From Cyanobacteria bacterium RUI128 (GTDB lineage Bacteria; Cyanobacteriota; Vampirovibrionia; Gastranaerophilales; Gastranaerophilaceae): 64,000 nt of DNA. Positions 1 through 7,559 of this stretch are shown here, piece after piece. Position 1 is the first letter of the stretch, and each line of letters starts with the position of its first letter. Location: assembly GCA_024695725.1 (NCBI GenBank), contig JAILHQ010000145.1:1-64000 (forward strand), written 5' to 3'. The position numbers and the translations under genes were made by a program. A model generated the notes under the pieces. It did not search any database and was not told the origin of the DNA. It worked only from the letters and a program-made list of their open reading frames with translations.

Positions 1-94
1 CTTTACTTGCATAATTGTTAAGACAATTACCATTACAATAATATTCTTTTATATCATCTTCATAATTACTTAAATCTACACTTATTGTTGTCAT
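1..94 (-). CDS. Partial early phage protein, N-terminal 31 codons
   Basis: The reading frame opens with ATG at 94 behind an AAAGGAT ribosome binding site and runs off the left edge without a stop. The 31 visible residues begin MTTISVDLSNYEDD and include one CxxxC pair. It follows the 34-codon gene upstream by a few bases, continuing the leftward early operon. I do not recognise the family from so short a stretch. Confidence 0.6.
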   Translation of the reverse strand, partial: MTTISVDLSNYEDDIKEYYCNGNCLNNYASK

Positions 95-98
95 TCTT

Positions 99-203
99 TT
101 ATCCTTTCATTGCTCTTGCAAAATAACCTATTAAAAAACCAATAGAATAAAACACCATATTAGATAAGTTTAATGTGAATATTTGTTTTGCTACTTCTGA
201 CAT
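99..203 (-). CDS. 34-residue putative membrane micro-protein
   Basis: ATG at 203 follows a GGAGG site about nine bases upstream and overlaps the end of the YopX gene by 13 bases, the arrangement of translationally coupled early phage genes. The product starts MSEVAKQIFTLN and has a hydrophobic stretch of roughly 18 residues (FYSIGFLIGYFA region), enough for one membrane span, then a short basic tail. No family is recognised. A role at the membrane, for example in superinfection control, would be a guess. Confidence 0.55.
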   Translation of the reverse strand: MSEVAKQIFTLNLSNMVFYSIGFLIGYFARAMKG

Positions 204-592
204 TCTGTATCCTCCAATAGTTCTTTGTTCTCGTATATATTGCCGATTACTTTACAATCATTAATTTCGGCATATTGAAAATCATTTAATGGTTTTTTCA
301 GAAAAGAAGCATATTTGTTGTTAAAATAAATAATTGCTTTTTGTTTTCCAATATCCTCAAATTCATATTCGCATATATCCCCCTCATAAATAAGAGTTCC
401 GTTCTTGTCTTTTAAGCCTGTGGACTGCATAAGTATGTACTCTTTACTGTCTAAAAGACTGCCAAAACAATCCGCATAAATAATTTCAGGTTCACCATAC
501 ATACAATCATAAGTGTTTTCTGCTCCATATATCATTCTCGACTTATCGTATTCAGGCATATACCAAACCCTAAACTTAAATCTATCTTTCAT
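191..592 (-). CDS. YopX-family phage protein
   Basis: The product (133 residues from the chosen start) has the typical YopX opening, KFRVWYMPEYDKSRMIY, and the family's central LMQSTGLKDKNGTLIYEGDI block, then a C-terminal beta-rich part. YopX proteins are common in early regions of Gram-positive and related phages; their function is unknown. An ATG eight codons further upstream exists, but the GAGGAG site lies seven bases before the ATG at 592, so that start is preferred. It begins almost directly after the stop of the upstream Cys-rich gene. Confidence 0.85.
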   Translation of the reverse strand: MKDRFKFRVWYMPEYDKSRMIYGAENTYDCMYGEPEIIYADCFGSLLDSKEYILMQSTGLKDKNGTLIYEGDICEYEFEDIGKQKAIIYFNNKYASFLKKPLNDFQYAEINDCKVIGNIYENKELLEDTECQK

Positions 593-593
593 C

Positions 594-761
594 CTACTCC
601 TCGCTTTCTGATTCAAGCCATTGTCTGATAACTTCTTTGCAAATAGGTCTTTCTTTTTTGCATTGCTCTAAACTGGTTAAACAATGGCTGCATTTGAACA
701 TTAACATTACATTCACCATATCTTTTATCTTCATATTTTTTATTCGCTCATAATTGTTCAT
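594..761 (-). CDS. 55-residue Cys-rich phage protein (MNNYERIKNM type)
   Basis: The reading frame starts at ATG 761, overlapping the TGA of the upstream gene (ATGA), and ends at TAG 596-594 just before the YopX start. The product opens MNNYERIKNM, contains C24xxC27, C34 and C41, and ends WLESESEE. I recall this layout from many small uncharacterised proteins in Firmicutes phages, where the cysteines probably bind zinc. That similarity is from memory; no search was run. The function is unknown. Confidence 0.75.
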   Translation of the reverse strand: MNNYERIKNMKIKDMVNVMLMFKCSHCLTSLEQCKKERPICKEVIRQWLESESEE

Positions 762-988
762 TCTTCTGCTCCTTCAATTTCGGTTACAAGTTTTTTTAAG
801 TTCTCATAATCTGTCAAGTCTTTTATTTTTGACAAAGTATCGCTTTCTCGTTTTTCTAATACAAATTTTAATGCTTCACAATAGCCTGCGTTCCAATAAC
901 ATCTTGCAACAGAACGACTACCACTTTCTATTTTTCGTAAATATTCTGCTTGCTTATATTCTTTTTTTATATCCTTTTCTGTTCTCAT
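758..988 (-). CDS. Hypothetical early phage protein, 76 aa
   Basis: ATG at 988 has a GGAG site ten bases upstream and lies directly after the TAG of the preceding coiled-coil gene. The product is charged and mostly helical, with a YWNAGYCEALKFVLEKRES segment in the middle. It ends in an ATGA overlap with the next gene. No family is recognised. Confidence 0.7.
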   Translation of the reverse strand: MRTEKDIKKEYKQAEYLRKIESGSRSVARCYWNAGYCEALKFVLEKRESDTLSKIKDLTDYENLKKLVTEIEGAEE

Positions 989-1495
989 CTACTCTGCTCC
1001 TATAACTTCGTTGATTTTGGTTAAAATAATATTTTGAAGTTTTATTTCACAAACAGTTTCTTCGTTTATATCTGAACAATTATCACAATCATAATCGCCA
1101 TAAGCACAACCCAAACTTAAATCTAACTTTTTAATTAGTTCCCTTATCTCTTGCAGGGCATCTTCTAATTTTCTGTTTTCAGCCGTTATTCTTATACTTT
1201 TCTTTGCAAGTTCTGCTATTTGTATGCTTGATAAACCTTTGAAATAACTATCTTCTAATGGTCTTAATCGTGCTTTCAGTTGTTCGTTTTCTGCCTGTAA
1301 TTTATCGCATTTTTGCTCTAATAGTTCAATATCTCCAACTTTATAAAGTGTTAAAATTTTAGTTATATCAGGTCTTTGAAATACTTTTAGGCTCTCTTTA
1401 AGTTCAAAATTTTCTGCCTGTAATCGTTCGTTTGCTTCTGATAATTCTGCTATACGCATTATCATCTGTGATTTTGTTTCTATTACTTTATCCAT
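989..1495 (-). CDS. Coiled-coil early phage protein, 168 aa
   Basis: The product is dominated by heptad-like coiled coil (residues about 5-45, 55-80 and 95-125) with repeated 'LQAEN' units, followed by a Cys-rich patch containing CAYGDYDCDNC and one more Cys near residue 150. An AGAGGTAG site precedes the ATG at 1495. Phage early proteins of this type often act as small scaffolds or nuclease accessories, but no function can be assigned. The cysteines may bind metal. Confidence 0.75.
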   Translation of the reverse strand: MDKVIETKSQMIMRIAELSEANERLQAENFELKESLKVFQRPDITKILTLYKVGDIELLEQKCDKLQAENEQLKARLRPLEDSYFKGLSSIQIAELAKKSIRITAENRKLEDALQEIRELIKKLDLSLGCAYGDYDCDNCSDINEETVCEIKLQNIILTKINEVIGAE

Positions 1496-1535
1496 TATCT
1501 ACCTCTTGCTTTCTTTCTCATATCTACTATTAAAG

Positions 1536-1664
1536 TTAGGTTCTTTTCTTGTAATATTCAGATTTCTCCATATTTGTAGGGCGGTATTTTGAATTGTGAA
1601 TATAAAAATTAAATAACCCCGCAATCTGCGCCCTAACATTTCTTGCAAATTCGATATTTCCCAT
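1536..1664 (-). CDS. 42-residue early micro-protein
   Basis: A short frame starts at ATG 1664 with a GAGGGG site about eight bases upstream. It overlaps the stop of the next upstream gene as TAATG, a strong sign of translational coupling. The product, beginning MGNIEFARNVRAQIAGLF, is basic towards its C-terminus. Too short to classify. A 36-bp AT-rich gap separates it from the coiled-coil gene downstream. Confidence 0.55.
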   Translation of the reverse strand: MGNIEFARNVRAQIAGLFNFYIHNSKYRPTNMEKSEYYKKRT

Positions 1665-1843
1665 TATTGTAACCCCTCTAATGCTTCTTCTATTGTTATT
1701 TGTCTTGGATCAGGTCTTTGTATTATCGGATATTTTTCTGCAATAACCTTAGAATGTAATAATTCGGTTAATGCACAAATATACAACCTCAACCTGTCTA
1801 TTGATAAATCTTTAAATTTTTCTTGTATTTGTGTTTTAGTCAT
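1664..1843 (-). CDS. 59-residue early phage protein
   Basis: The frame runs from ATG 1843 to TAA 1666-1664 and encodes a helical, charged product beginning MTKTQIQEKFKDLSIDRLRL and ending in an acidic helix, IEEALEGLQ. Its start lies inside the last codons of the shifted frame of the HNH-like gene upstream, which supports that shifted frame being the real end of the gene. The family is not recognised. Confidence 0.6.
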   Translation of the reverse strand: MTKTQIQEKFKDLSIDRLRLYICALTELLHSKVIAEKYPIIQRPDPRQITIEEALEGLQ

Positions 1844-2164
1844 ATTCTGAATGTTTCCTATTAAAAATTAGTTTCCAACGTGAAATTTTATATTTATTCT
1901 CAAATTCTTCGTCCGTAAGGTTTTTATTGCCCTGAGTTCCACTTGTTCGTGGCACTTTATACTCATTAAAATAAGTTTTTGTTCTATGCCATGGTCTTTG
2001 TACCATTTTGGATTTTTAACATACGCTTGGTATTGTATATAGTGGTGTAGGTCATATTCCCCATGGTCATAATCGAGCAAACTTTTCAGTCTAATCTTAT
2101 CTAGCCGTCCGTTTTTGCGTAGCGCATAAACTGAATCGTTCCACTTTTTGAGTTCTTTTGCCAT
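1836..2164 (-). pseudogene. HNH-endonuclease-like gene with an apparent frameshift
   Basis: The frame from ATG 2164 (preceded by AAGGAT) encodes DLHHYIQYQAYVKNPKWYK and then KLILMSIKCHEQVE, which resembles the His-His and downstream Cys-His elements of phage HNH nucleases. After about 1,931-1,936 the frame gives an unconvincing tail and stops at 1,868. The next frame there reads NKNLTDEEFENKYKISRWKL and continues to TAA 1838-1836, overlapping the next gene by eight bases as neighbours do. Joining the frames gives a sensible protein of about 108 residues. The cause may be mutation, sequencing error or recoding at CTC AGG G. The HNH assignment is from motif appearance only. Confidence 0.6.
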
Positions 2165-2168
2165 ATCC

Positions 2169-2387
2169 TTATTGCGCTTCATCTAACAACCCTAATTGTT
2201 CTGAATGTTCGTGTAATACATAGACACAATATTTTTCCCCCTCAACAGGTCTAGTTTCTATGTCATACCCCTTTTTACGTAATGTTTCTATTACTTTTTG
2301 CGGTGCAGGGATATATTCTCTCACAATCTCCATTGTTGATAATGGTTTAAGTCGTAATAGTCTTAGAAGTTTTTCCCATTGCTTCAT
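2169..2387 (-). CDS. Small winged-helix-like DNA-binding protein, 72 aa
   Basis: The product carries a helix-turn-helix pattern (LLRLKPLSTMEIVREYI then PAPQKVIETLRKKGYDIETR) followed by a probable beta-hairpin wing. The architecture is that of small winged-helix phage proteins. An ATG seven codons further upstream exists, but GGAG sits eight bases before the ATG at 2387, so this start is chosen. It overlaps a 46-codon frame upstream and nearly touches the HNH-like gene downstream. Target and role are unknown. Confidence 0.7.
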   Translation of the reverse strand: MKQWEKLLRLLRLKPLSTMEIVREYIPAPQKVIETLRKKGYDIETRPVEGEKYCVYVLHEHSEQLGLLDEAQ

Positions 2388-2487
2388 CTTGTCGTCTCCA
2401 ATATTCATTTATTATCTTTTCGTATTCTTCAGGTGTTAAATTTAGCGCTCTTAGCAATCTTTTCCACCGTTCATATTCCAACCACAT
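2347..2487 (-). CDS. 46-residue early micro-protein (overlapping frame)
   Basis: This frame begins at ATG 2487 inside the end of the primase-helicase gene and ends at 2347 inside the winged-helix gene. It bridges the two and leaves no untranslated gap. The product is helical and charged, with YERWKRLLRALNLTPEEYEK, a composition typical of small phage proteins. The ribosome binding site is weak (GGTATTGG). Coding is plausible but not certain. Confidence 0.45.
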   Translation of the reverse strand: MWLEYERWKRLLRALNLTPEEYEKIINEYWRRQDEAMGKTSKTITT

Positions 2488-4097
2488 TCCAATACCCTCT
2501 TTGTTATGTCATAATGTAAACTTATTTCCCCACCCGACGGTTTGCCGAGAAAGAAATTTTTAACTTTCTCAACAAACACGAACGGGTAGTTGCTCAACTT
2601 TCCGTTAGTCTCCCTAGAACGGTGGACTATTATTCCATAATCCGCCATATTGTACCAATCTCCTGAACCTGAAATAGAATATAAACTCGGACTTTTTTCT
2701 CCGTCAGGTTTACGAGGGTGCGCAACAAAGATTATTAAAATATCCAACTTTTTAGCCAACATGGATAATTTAGCCAACATTTGACCGATATATAAATCTT
2801 CACGATTATTAGTGAATTTGTTATTTAATCGGTTGTATGGATCTATAACCAGTGTTTTTATACCATATCTTTTAATTGCAAGTTCGGTTTCTTCGCAAAT
2901 TTCATCAACTGTCCATAATCTATCAATATCAAAACTGTAAAAATGGTCATTGATAAAATCGTAATTATCCCCCAATATTTCATCATCTTGTTTTAATTTA
3001 TAAAATGGTTTCTGTGTGTACATTTCCAAAAGTGTAATATATCTTGTGGCAATTGTACTTTCAAAAGATGCAACCAAATGTCTTAAACCATACTGTTTTG
3101 ATAAATTTATTAGTAAATTATCAACAAATGTTGATTTACCTCTGCTTGGGTAACCTGTTACTATCATCATATAACCGGTGCGTAATTTAATTAGATTGTC
3201 TAAATTTGCCCAACCGGTAGAATAAAAATTCTCGTCTTTGCCATATACGTAATTGCATATTTCATCCAATTGGTCATAATAAGAAATTATCCCTTTTGGA
3301 GATAATGTTTCTGCATTCTCTATGAATTCAGTTAAGTTATCTCCTGCAACCAATACATCATTTGCATCTTTGTACTGCTTCCAATTAACAATTTTGCAAT
3401 TCAATTTTCCTAATCGGTCTAGCAATGTTTGTTTTAAAATATCTCCATTTGCATCATTATCAACTGCAATTACGTGTTCTTTGAACCTGTCTACAAACTC
3501 ATAGCAATTTTCAATACATTCAAGTTTCTTTTCTTGTGCGCCCTGTGGAACGCTAACCGCATTGATACCAACTTCCGCTAAAGATAATACATCAACTTCT
3601 CCCTCAACCCATATCAGGGTGTCGGTATCTTTTACATTATCCATACCAAACAATGTGCTTTCGGCATCTTTTTCTTGCCTAAATGTCTTTTTGCCATTGC
3701 CTAAATTGGTGCGGTATTTTACATTTGTTAGTTCCCCATTTTTATAATAAGGGAATATGATTTCTTTTTTGTCGTTTATACCTATTTTGTACTCAATCAG
3801 GGTTTTTTCTGATATACCACGTTTTTCAAAATACTTAATAAGCGGGTTTGTGTTTTCTGCCCTTTTTGGTTCTTCCGGTTTTTTATAATTACGTTTCTTC
3901 TCGTATTTACTACGATAATAAACAACCCCATTCTTACCGCAATGATGACAGTTATATAATACTGCGGTATCAGTATAAGTAACCGATAAACATTTGTCGT
4001 CTTTATTTTTACGATCAGCAGAACACCATGGGCAAGTTTGTTTACCTGACTTAGTTAATGTTATTCCAAGTTTTTTTAATTTGTCTTGATATTCCAT
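2451..4097 (-). CDS. Phage primase-helicase (T7 gp4/Twinkle type)
   Basis: A bifunctional replication protein of 548 residues that would make primers and unwind DNA at the fork. In order it shows an N-terminal zinc ribbon (C22, C25, C50, C53), a Toprim domain with WVEGEVD near residue 163 and AVDND near 211, and a RecA-like DnaB-family helicase with Walker A GYPSRGKST at 315-323 and a VIDPYN Walker B. The preferred start is the ATG at 4097, which overlaps the stop of the DUF6291 gene as TAATG and follows GGAG; an ATG five codons upstream is also open. No DNA polymerase gene is visible, so the phage probably uses the host replisome or encodes one to the left. Confidence 0.93.
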   Translation of the reverse strand: MEYQDKLKKLGITLTKSGKQTCPWCSADRKNKDDKCLSVTYTDTAVLYNCHHCGKNGVVYYRSKYEKKRNYKKPEEPKRAENTNPLIKYFEKRGISEKTLIEYKIGINDKKEIIFPYYKNGELTNVKYRTNLGNGKKTFRQEKDAESTLFGMDNVKDTDTLIWVEGEVDVLSLAEVGINAVSVPQGAQEKKLECIENCYEFVDRFKEHVIAVDNDANGDILKQTLLDRLGKLNCKIVNWKQYKDANDVLVAGDNLTEFIENAETLSPKGIISYYDQLDEICNYVYGKDENFYSTGWANLDNLIKLRTGYMMIVTGYPSRGKSTFVDNLLINLSKQYGLRHLVASFESTIATRYITLLEMYTQKPFYKLKQDDEILGDNYDFINDHFYSFDIDRLWTVDEICEETELAIKRYGIKTLVIDPYNRLNNKFTNNREDLYIGQMLAKLSMLAKKLDILIIFVAHPRKPDGEKSPSLYSISGSGDWYNMADYGIIVHRSRETNGKLSNYPFVFVEKVKNFFLGKPSGGEISLHYDITKRVLECGWNMNGGKDC

Positions 4098-4615
4098 TAG
4101 AACGGTCTCCATTCGATATCGTCAGGTACACCCCAATTAGGTTGGTGTGCTTTTACTTGTTCTTGTGCTTGTTTTATACACCAATTGTCTGCCCTGAAAT
4201 GGGCATAATGATTTTTGCCAATATAACCTTTTGCGGTTGGACTTCCTTTTGCAAGCCAATTGTCTAAAAGTTCAATTGCTTTGTGCGTTACTGCATCTCC
4301 GAATTTTTCAATAAGTTTGTCATATTGTTTTTCGGTAAGATTAACAAACTCTATGCCGGTAATTTCTTTGCGTGGACTATCATCATCTTTTGGTCGCCCA
4401 CCCTTTTTACCGTCTTTATATTTTTTATTGTTCGCCTGAATTAACGGTCTTGCTAATGAATATATCATTTTAGGCATTCCGGTTAGATCAGTTTCTTCTT
4501 CTTCGTTTAAAGCAAGATTCATAATTGCTCTATATGTTTTTGCTTGTTCCTTTTGGCTCAACTCGTCTATTGCTTCAAAAAAACTTCTATAAAAAATAAA
4601 ACTATCTCTTGTCAT
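4097..4615 (-). CDS. DUF6291 phage protein, candidate replication accessory
   Basis: The product (172 residues) starts MTRDSFIFYRSFFEAIDEL, followed by an acidic linker and GKKGGRPKDD, all characteristic of DUF6291. Such proteins sit next to phage helicases and are thought to be replication-initiation-like. The longer frame upstream overlaps a separate Cys-rich gene, so the ATG at 4615, nine bases past that gene's stop, is the better start. The C-terminal part (VNLTEKQYDKLIEKFG onward) resembles a helical domain found in phage replication organisers; that part is inference. Confidence 0.75.
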   Translation of the reverse strand: MTRDSFIFYRSFFEAIDELSQKEQAKTYRAIMNLALNEEEETDLTGMPKMIYSLARPLIQANNKKYKDGKKGGRPKDDDSPRKEITGIEFVNLTEKQYDKLIEKFGDAVTHKAIELLDNWLAKGSPTAKGYIGKNHYAHFRADNWCIKQAQEQVKAHQPNWGVPDDIEWRPF

Positions 4616-4623
4616 TGTTTTTT

Positions 4624-4815
4624 TTATCCTTTTGGTATTCCCACGGTGCGAACAAGGGCAAGGACTGCACTTTTCATTTGGCATATTTGGTGCTTGTCGC
4701 TGAAATACTTTTGGTACTCACACCCCTCACATACGCAATGTCTGTTATAACAGTCTATTGCCGTTTTGTTCCACCTTCTTATGTTTCCTTCCGGTTGACG
4801 AAATAAAATACTCAT
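4624..4815 (-). CDS. 63-residue Cys-rich early protein
   Basis: ATG at 4815 overlaps the SSB-like gene's stop as TAATG, so it is coupled to that gene. The product contains C22, C28, C30, C33 and C45 in the pattern CYNRHCVCEGC, which suggests a zinc-binding knuckle, and ends in a hydrophobic helix with VLALVRTVGIPKG. It lies between the single-strand-binding-like gene and the helicase genes, so a DNA-replication or recombination accessory role is possible but unproven. Confidence 0.65.
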   Translation of the reverse strand: MSILFRQPEGNIRRWNKTAIDCYNRHCVCEGCEYQKYFSDKHQICQMKSAVLALVRTVGIPKG

Positions 4816-5093
4816 TAAAACGGTATTTCCTCATCACTTAAATCAACTTCATCAGTTGTTGTTTGCTCTTTTTGTGTTGTTTCAGTTTGTTTTTGCGGTT
4901 TAAACATTGAAACTCTCCAAGTTGGCGCATTTTCTTTGTCAGACCTTTGCTCTTTTGGTATCGGACTTATTGAGAATTTAACCCCTTTTAAATTAGGGCA
5001 TAATTCTTGAATATCCTCATTCAATGCGATTGAAATACTTTTTAATTTGCCCTCGTCGTTCTTTTTTGTCCACCCACTACCTATGATTGTCAT
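4815..5093 (-). CDS. SSB-like / DUF736-like single-strand DNA binding protein
   Basis: The 92-residue product has a small beta-rich N-terminal part beginning MTIIGSGWTKKNDEGKLKS, compatible with a reduced OB-fold such as DUF736, then a Gln/Thr-rich linker. It ends DEVDLSDEEIPF, the acidic-hydrophobic tip typical of SSB proteins that recruits partner enzymes. Its place between recT and the primase-helicase fits protection of single-stranded DNA during replication and recombination. The tail is the strongest evidence; the fold is inferred. Confidence 0.7.
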   Translation of the reverse strand: MTIIGSGWTKKNDEGKLKSISIALNEDIQELCPNLKGVKFSISPIPKEQRSDKENAPTWRVSMFKPQKQTETTQKEQTTTDEVDLSDEEIPF

Positions 5094-5139
5094 AAGTTCT
5101 CCTTTCTTTTTGCTTCGCCACCCCTGAAGTTTTAGGGAA

Positions 5140-5167
5140 AGCAGAGGGGGTACACAACCCCTCTGCT
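5140..5167. repeat. Perfect 10-bp hairpin between recT and the SSB-like gene
   Basis: AGCAGAGGGG (5140-5149) and CCCCTCTGCT (5158-5167) form a perfect stem with an eight-base loop in the 106-bp gap. Neither strand has a strong U-run after it, so on the leftward transcript it may be an attenuator, processing site or RNA stabiliser rather than a full terminator. Confidence 0.6.
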
Positions 5168-5199
5168 ATTGTGTTTAGACAACACATTGGCATATATAA

Positions 5200-6066
5200 C
5201 TAACTTATATTGTCGTCTTTCCAATTTGTCTCATCAGGGATATTAAACATATCCTCTGATATTTGAGATTTTGTTGTATTATCCATGGCTAACGCTTTTT
5301 GTAGTTCTACCGATTTTGGCAGAAGTTTAGCCAACTGAATAAGAACAGTTTTCTTACACATTGAATCGGTATCAGTTACCCATGGACTATTTTCATCAAA
5401 GTGCGGTTCGCACTTTTCATAGCGTTTTGTTGTTTCGTTGTATTTGTTTGTTATATAAGTCTTTGAATGTTTTTTGCCGTGTTCGATACATTCTTTACGA
5501 CTCATAACCTTAAATACATTACCGCCGTTTGATAAAGTTGCTATTGCATAATAGCCAATTGCTTTACCCCTGTCGCCTAATTTCGGACAATGGTTCAAGT
5601 ATCTATTTGTACCGTAGTTATATTCGAATACGTCATTTTCATAAACTGTATGCATATCTATTGAGATAGCACTTCCGTGTCGGTAGAATAGTTCAATATA
5701 TCCTTTATATCCAATTTGGAATTGCGCTTCGGTTTTCTTTACCCATACAGTTTTGCCGTCCTCATTTTTAACCTTTTTAGAGTTGGTGTATGGGATAATA
5801 TACGCTTGCCCCTCGATATTAGGTTCGAGTCCGAGTTGTGCAGATTGAAATATTGCGCCTAAGATACTCGCTTGAGTACATTCTGCAAGTTTCGGGTTAT
5901 TCCGTATTGTTGTCAGTGCAATTCTGCATAAGCGTTCAGCGTCCATGAATTTTGGTAATGCTTTGCCAAGTTCATCGACCGACTTATTGATTGCTTGGTA
6001 TATAGTTAATTTAGGTTTGTTTTCTTGCGCTTTAACCTGCGCTTTTACAGTTGCTAGATTTGCCAT
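5200..6066 (-). CDS. recT: RecT-family single-strand annealing protein
   Basis: The 288-residue product has the RecT layout: an N-terminal helical region (YQAINKSVDELGKALP), then the conserved core with NPKLAECTQASILGAIFQSA, QLGLEPNIEGQAYIIPY and FQIGYKGYIELFYRHG. RecT binds single-stranded DNA and anneals it to complementary strands. It works with the exonuclease encoded immediately upstream, whose TAA overlaps this ATG (TAATG), so the pair is translated together as a phage recombination module. Confidence 0.95.
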   Translation of the reverse strand: MANLATVKAQVKAQENKPKLTIYQAINKSVDELGKALPKFMDAERLCRIALTTIRNNPKLAECTQASILGAIFQSAQLGLEPNIEGQAYIIPYTNSKKVKNEDGKTVWVKKTEAQFQIGYKGYIELFYRHGSAISIDMHTVYENDVFEYNYGTNRYLNHCPKLGDRGKAIGYYAIATLSNGGNVFKVMSRKECIEHGKKHSKTYITNKYNETTKRYEKCEPHFDENSPWVTDTDSMCKKTVLIQLAKLLPKSVELQKALAMDNTTKSQISEDMFNIPDETNWKDDNIS

Positions 6067-7031
6067 TATGCCACCTCATATTCTTTATTTTTGCCAATTC
6101 TTAAAACTTTGAACTCTGATACTGTTTTATATTCGTCTGCGATTTCAGGGCGTTCCGCTTTAAGTCTTGCTTTGTCAATATCACTTCTGCTTTGAAGTTT
6201 GTTTGTGATCAGATATTTAGGGGTTTTAATGCCGAGGTTATCTCCAATAACCATTTTAATATCGTTTTTATGTTGCGAGATTTCAGCTTCAATATCTTTC
6301 TTTTGAGCTTCTAGTTCTTTAACGAGAGCAACCTTTGCTTCAAAATCATTAATAGCGACTTCACTTCTGTCGTCAGCAGGGTAAAGCTCAATCATTATAT
6401 CGCTATCTTGTGGGAACATTTCTGCAAGTGTTTCATCATCATTAACAGAGACTTTAGGCGGTGTATCGGTTAGAACATAATTTTCCCAGAAGTCTTTTGC
6501 GGTCTCAACCATTGAATTAAACAAGTCTGCATCAAATTCAATAGGTTTTGTTTTGAATGATTGACCGCCAATAAGAACTGCAATATGCCCTACTTTACGT
6601 CCTGTTATGCCTAAATACCACATAACTTGTAAAATATATTCTTGCGGTATTTCGTCAGCTTCCCATTCTTCCTTTTTATATACAGAAGCGGTTTTGCATT
6701 CCAAAAGTTCGTCTGTCCCGGTTACAATGCGGTCAATATGCGCAACCATATACGGATATAATGGGTGCTGATACATTTTAGGAGCTTTTCTTACCGCTTT
6801 ACCTGTTTCTTCTGTGAACAGATCCGCGACAAATTGTTCTAAACGTGTACCCATTCTAACAGCTTCGTTATCTGATAAATCGGGCGCAGGGATCTTCCCT
6901 GTTTTTTGCGCCCATACTTGTAATGGTGTACCCCAACGAGATAAACCCATTACTTTTGCTATTTCTGAACCGCCTATATATGAATTGCGGTTTGTTACTA
7001 CGTCATTGTGTGATACTGTTTGTGTTGCCAT
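6066..7031 (-). CDS. YqaJ-family recombination exonuclease
   Basis: The product (321 residues) starts its catalytic domain with NSYIGGSEIAKVMGLSRW and shows the lambda-exonuclease-type metal site: E65, D100 (AHIDRI) and E111xK113 (LLECKTASVY). It would digest one strand of double-stranded ends to expose single strands for RecT. The C-terminal third (residues about 215-260) is coiled coil, an extension often seen in this family. It forms the second half of the recombination pair with recT. Confidence 0.93.
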   Translation of the reverse strand: MATQTVSHNDVVTNRNSYIGGSEIAKVMGLSRWGTPLQVWAQKTGKIPAPDLSDNEAVRMGTRLEQFVADLFTEETGKAVRKAPKMYQHPLYPYMVAHIDRIVTGTDELLECKTASVYKKEEWEADEIPQEYILQVMWYLGITGRKVGHIAVLIGGQSFKTKPIEFDADLFNSMVETAKDFWENYVLTDTPPKVSVNDDETLAEMFPQDSDIMIELYPADDRSEVAINDFEAKVALVKELEAQKKDIEAEISQHKNDIKMVIGDNLGIKTPKYLITNKLQSRSDIDKARLKAERPEIADEYKTVSEFKVLRIGKNKEYEVA

Positions 7032-7049
7032 TTTGTTGTCCTTTCTTAA

Positions 7050-7202
7050 TTACTTACCCCAAGTCCAAGCGATATAGTTTTCATATATCCACTCTTGACG
7101 GAGTTCTTCTTCTTCCTCTAGTTCTTCTGCCGATTTACTGACAGGGAGATTGTCCGGGTGTGTTAGCCATTCTGTTTCTTGATTGCTTTCCCAACTTGAC
7201 AT
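7050..7202 (-). CDS. 50-residue acidic early protein
   Basis: ATG at 7202 follows AAAGGAGC and lies next to the stop of the small membrane gene. The product is very acidic in the middle (AEELEEEEELRQEW) and Trp-rich, ending NYIAWTWGK. A longer frame upstream is probably noncoding. Small acidic phage proteins can be DNA mimics, but nothing here proves that. The family is not recognised. Confidence 0.55.
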   Translation of the reverse strand: MSSWESNQETEWLTHPDNLPVSKSAEELEEEEELRQEWIYENYIAWTWGK

Positions 7203-7203
7203 T

Positions 7204-7314
7204 TTATTGCTCCTTTCTGAGTTTGATAAACTCTGCAATTGTTGCAACTACAAGTAAAATTAGTGATACTGTTAACAATTGAGCGCCAATTAACTGAATG
7301 ATTATATCTTGCAT
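7204..7314 (-). CDS. 36-residue single-span membrane micro-protein
   Basis: The frame begins at ATG 7314 behind a very strong GGGGGGATC site and overlaps the end of the gene upstream. The product starts MQDIIIQLIGAQLLTVSLI and continues hydrophobic to about residue 27, then ends FIKLRKEQ, a clear membrane helix with a positive cytoplasmic tail. The function is unknown; membrane micro-proteins in early phage operons sometimes affect superinfection or host physiology. Confidence 0.65.
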   Translation of the reverse strand: MQDIIIQLIGAQLLTVSLILLVVATIAEFIKLRKEQ

Positions 7315-7559
7315 TTTGATCCCCCCTCTGGTTGAGTAGCCAACATATAAAGCCTGTCAATGTCTGCAACTGACTTTATGCGGTTGTCTAGCATCTTGTT
7401 AACCCTGTCTTGAATACCTTGGAGAGAGTCTAAATTACCTGTTGCAAAATCGTGGTCGATTAAAAACTGTGTTGCTTTTCTTATAAGCAAGTCCATTTTT
7501 GTCGCTATACCGATTTGTTGTTTTTGTTTTAGTTTTCGTTTAAAATCTAATATTTTCAT
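7302..7559 (-). CDS. Hypothetical helical early protein, 85 aa
   Basis: ATG at 7559 overlaps the TGA of the upstream gene (ATGA). The product has a basic, Gln-rich start (KRKLKQKQQIG) and a helical body with SLQGIQDRVNKMLDNRI. No family is recognised. Its translation is probably coupled to its neighbours on both sides. Confidence 0.65.
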   Translation of the reverse strand: MKILDFKRKLKQKQQIGIATKMDLLIRKATQFLIDHDFATGNLDSLQGIQDRVNKMLDNRIKSVADIDRLYMLATQPEGGSKCKI

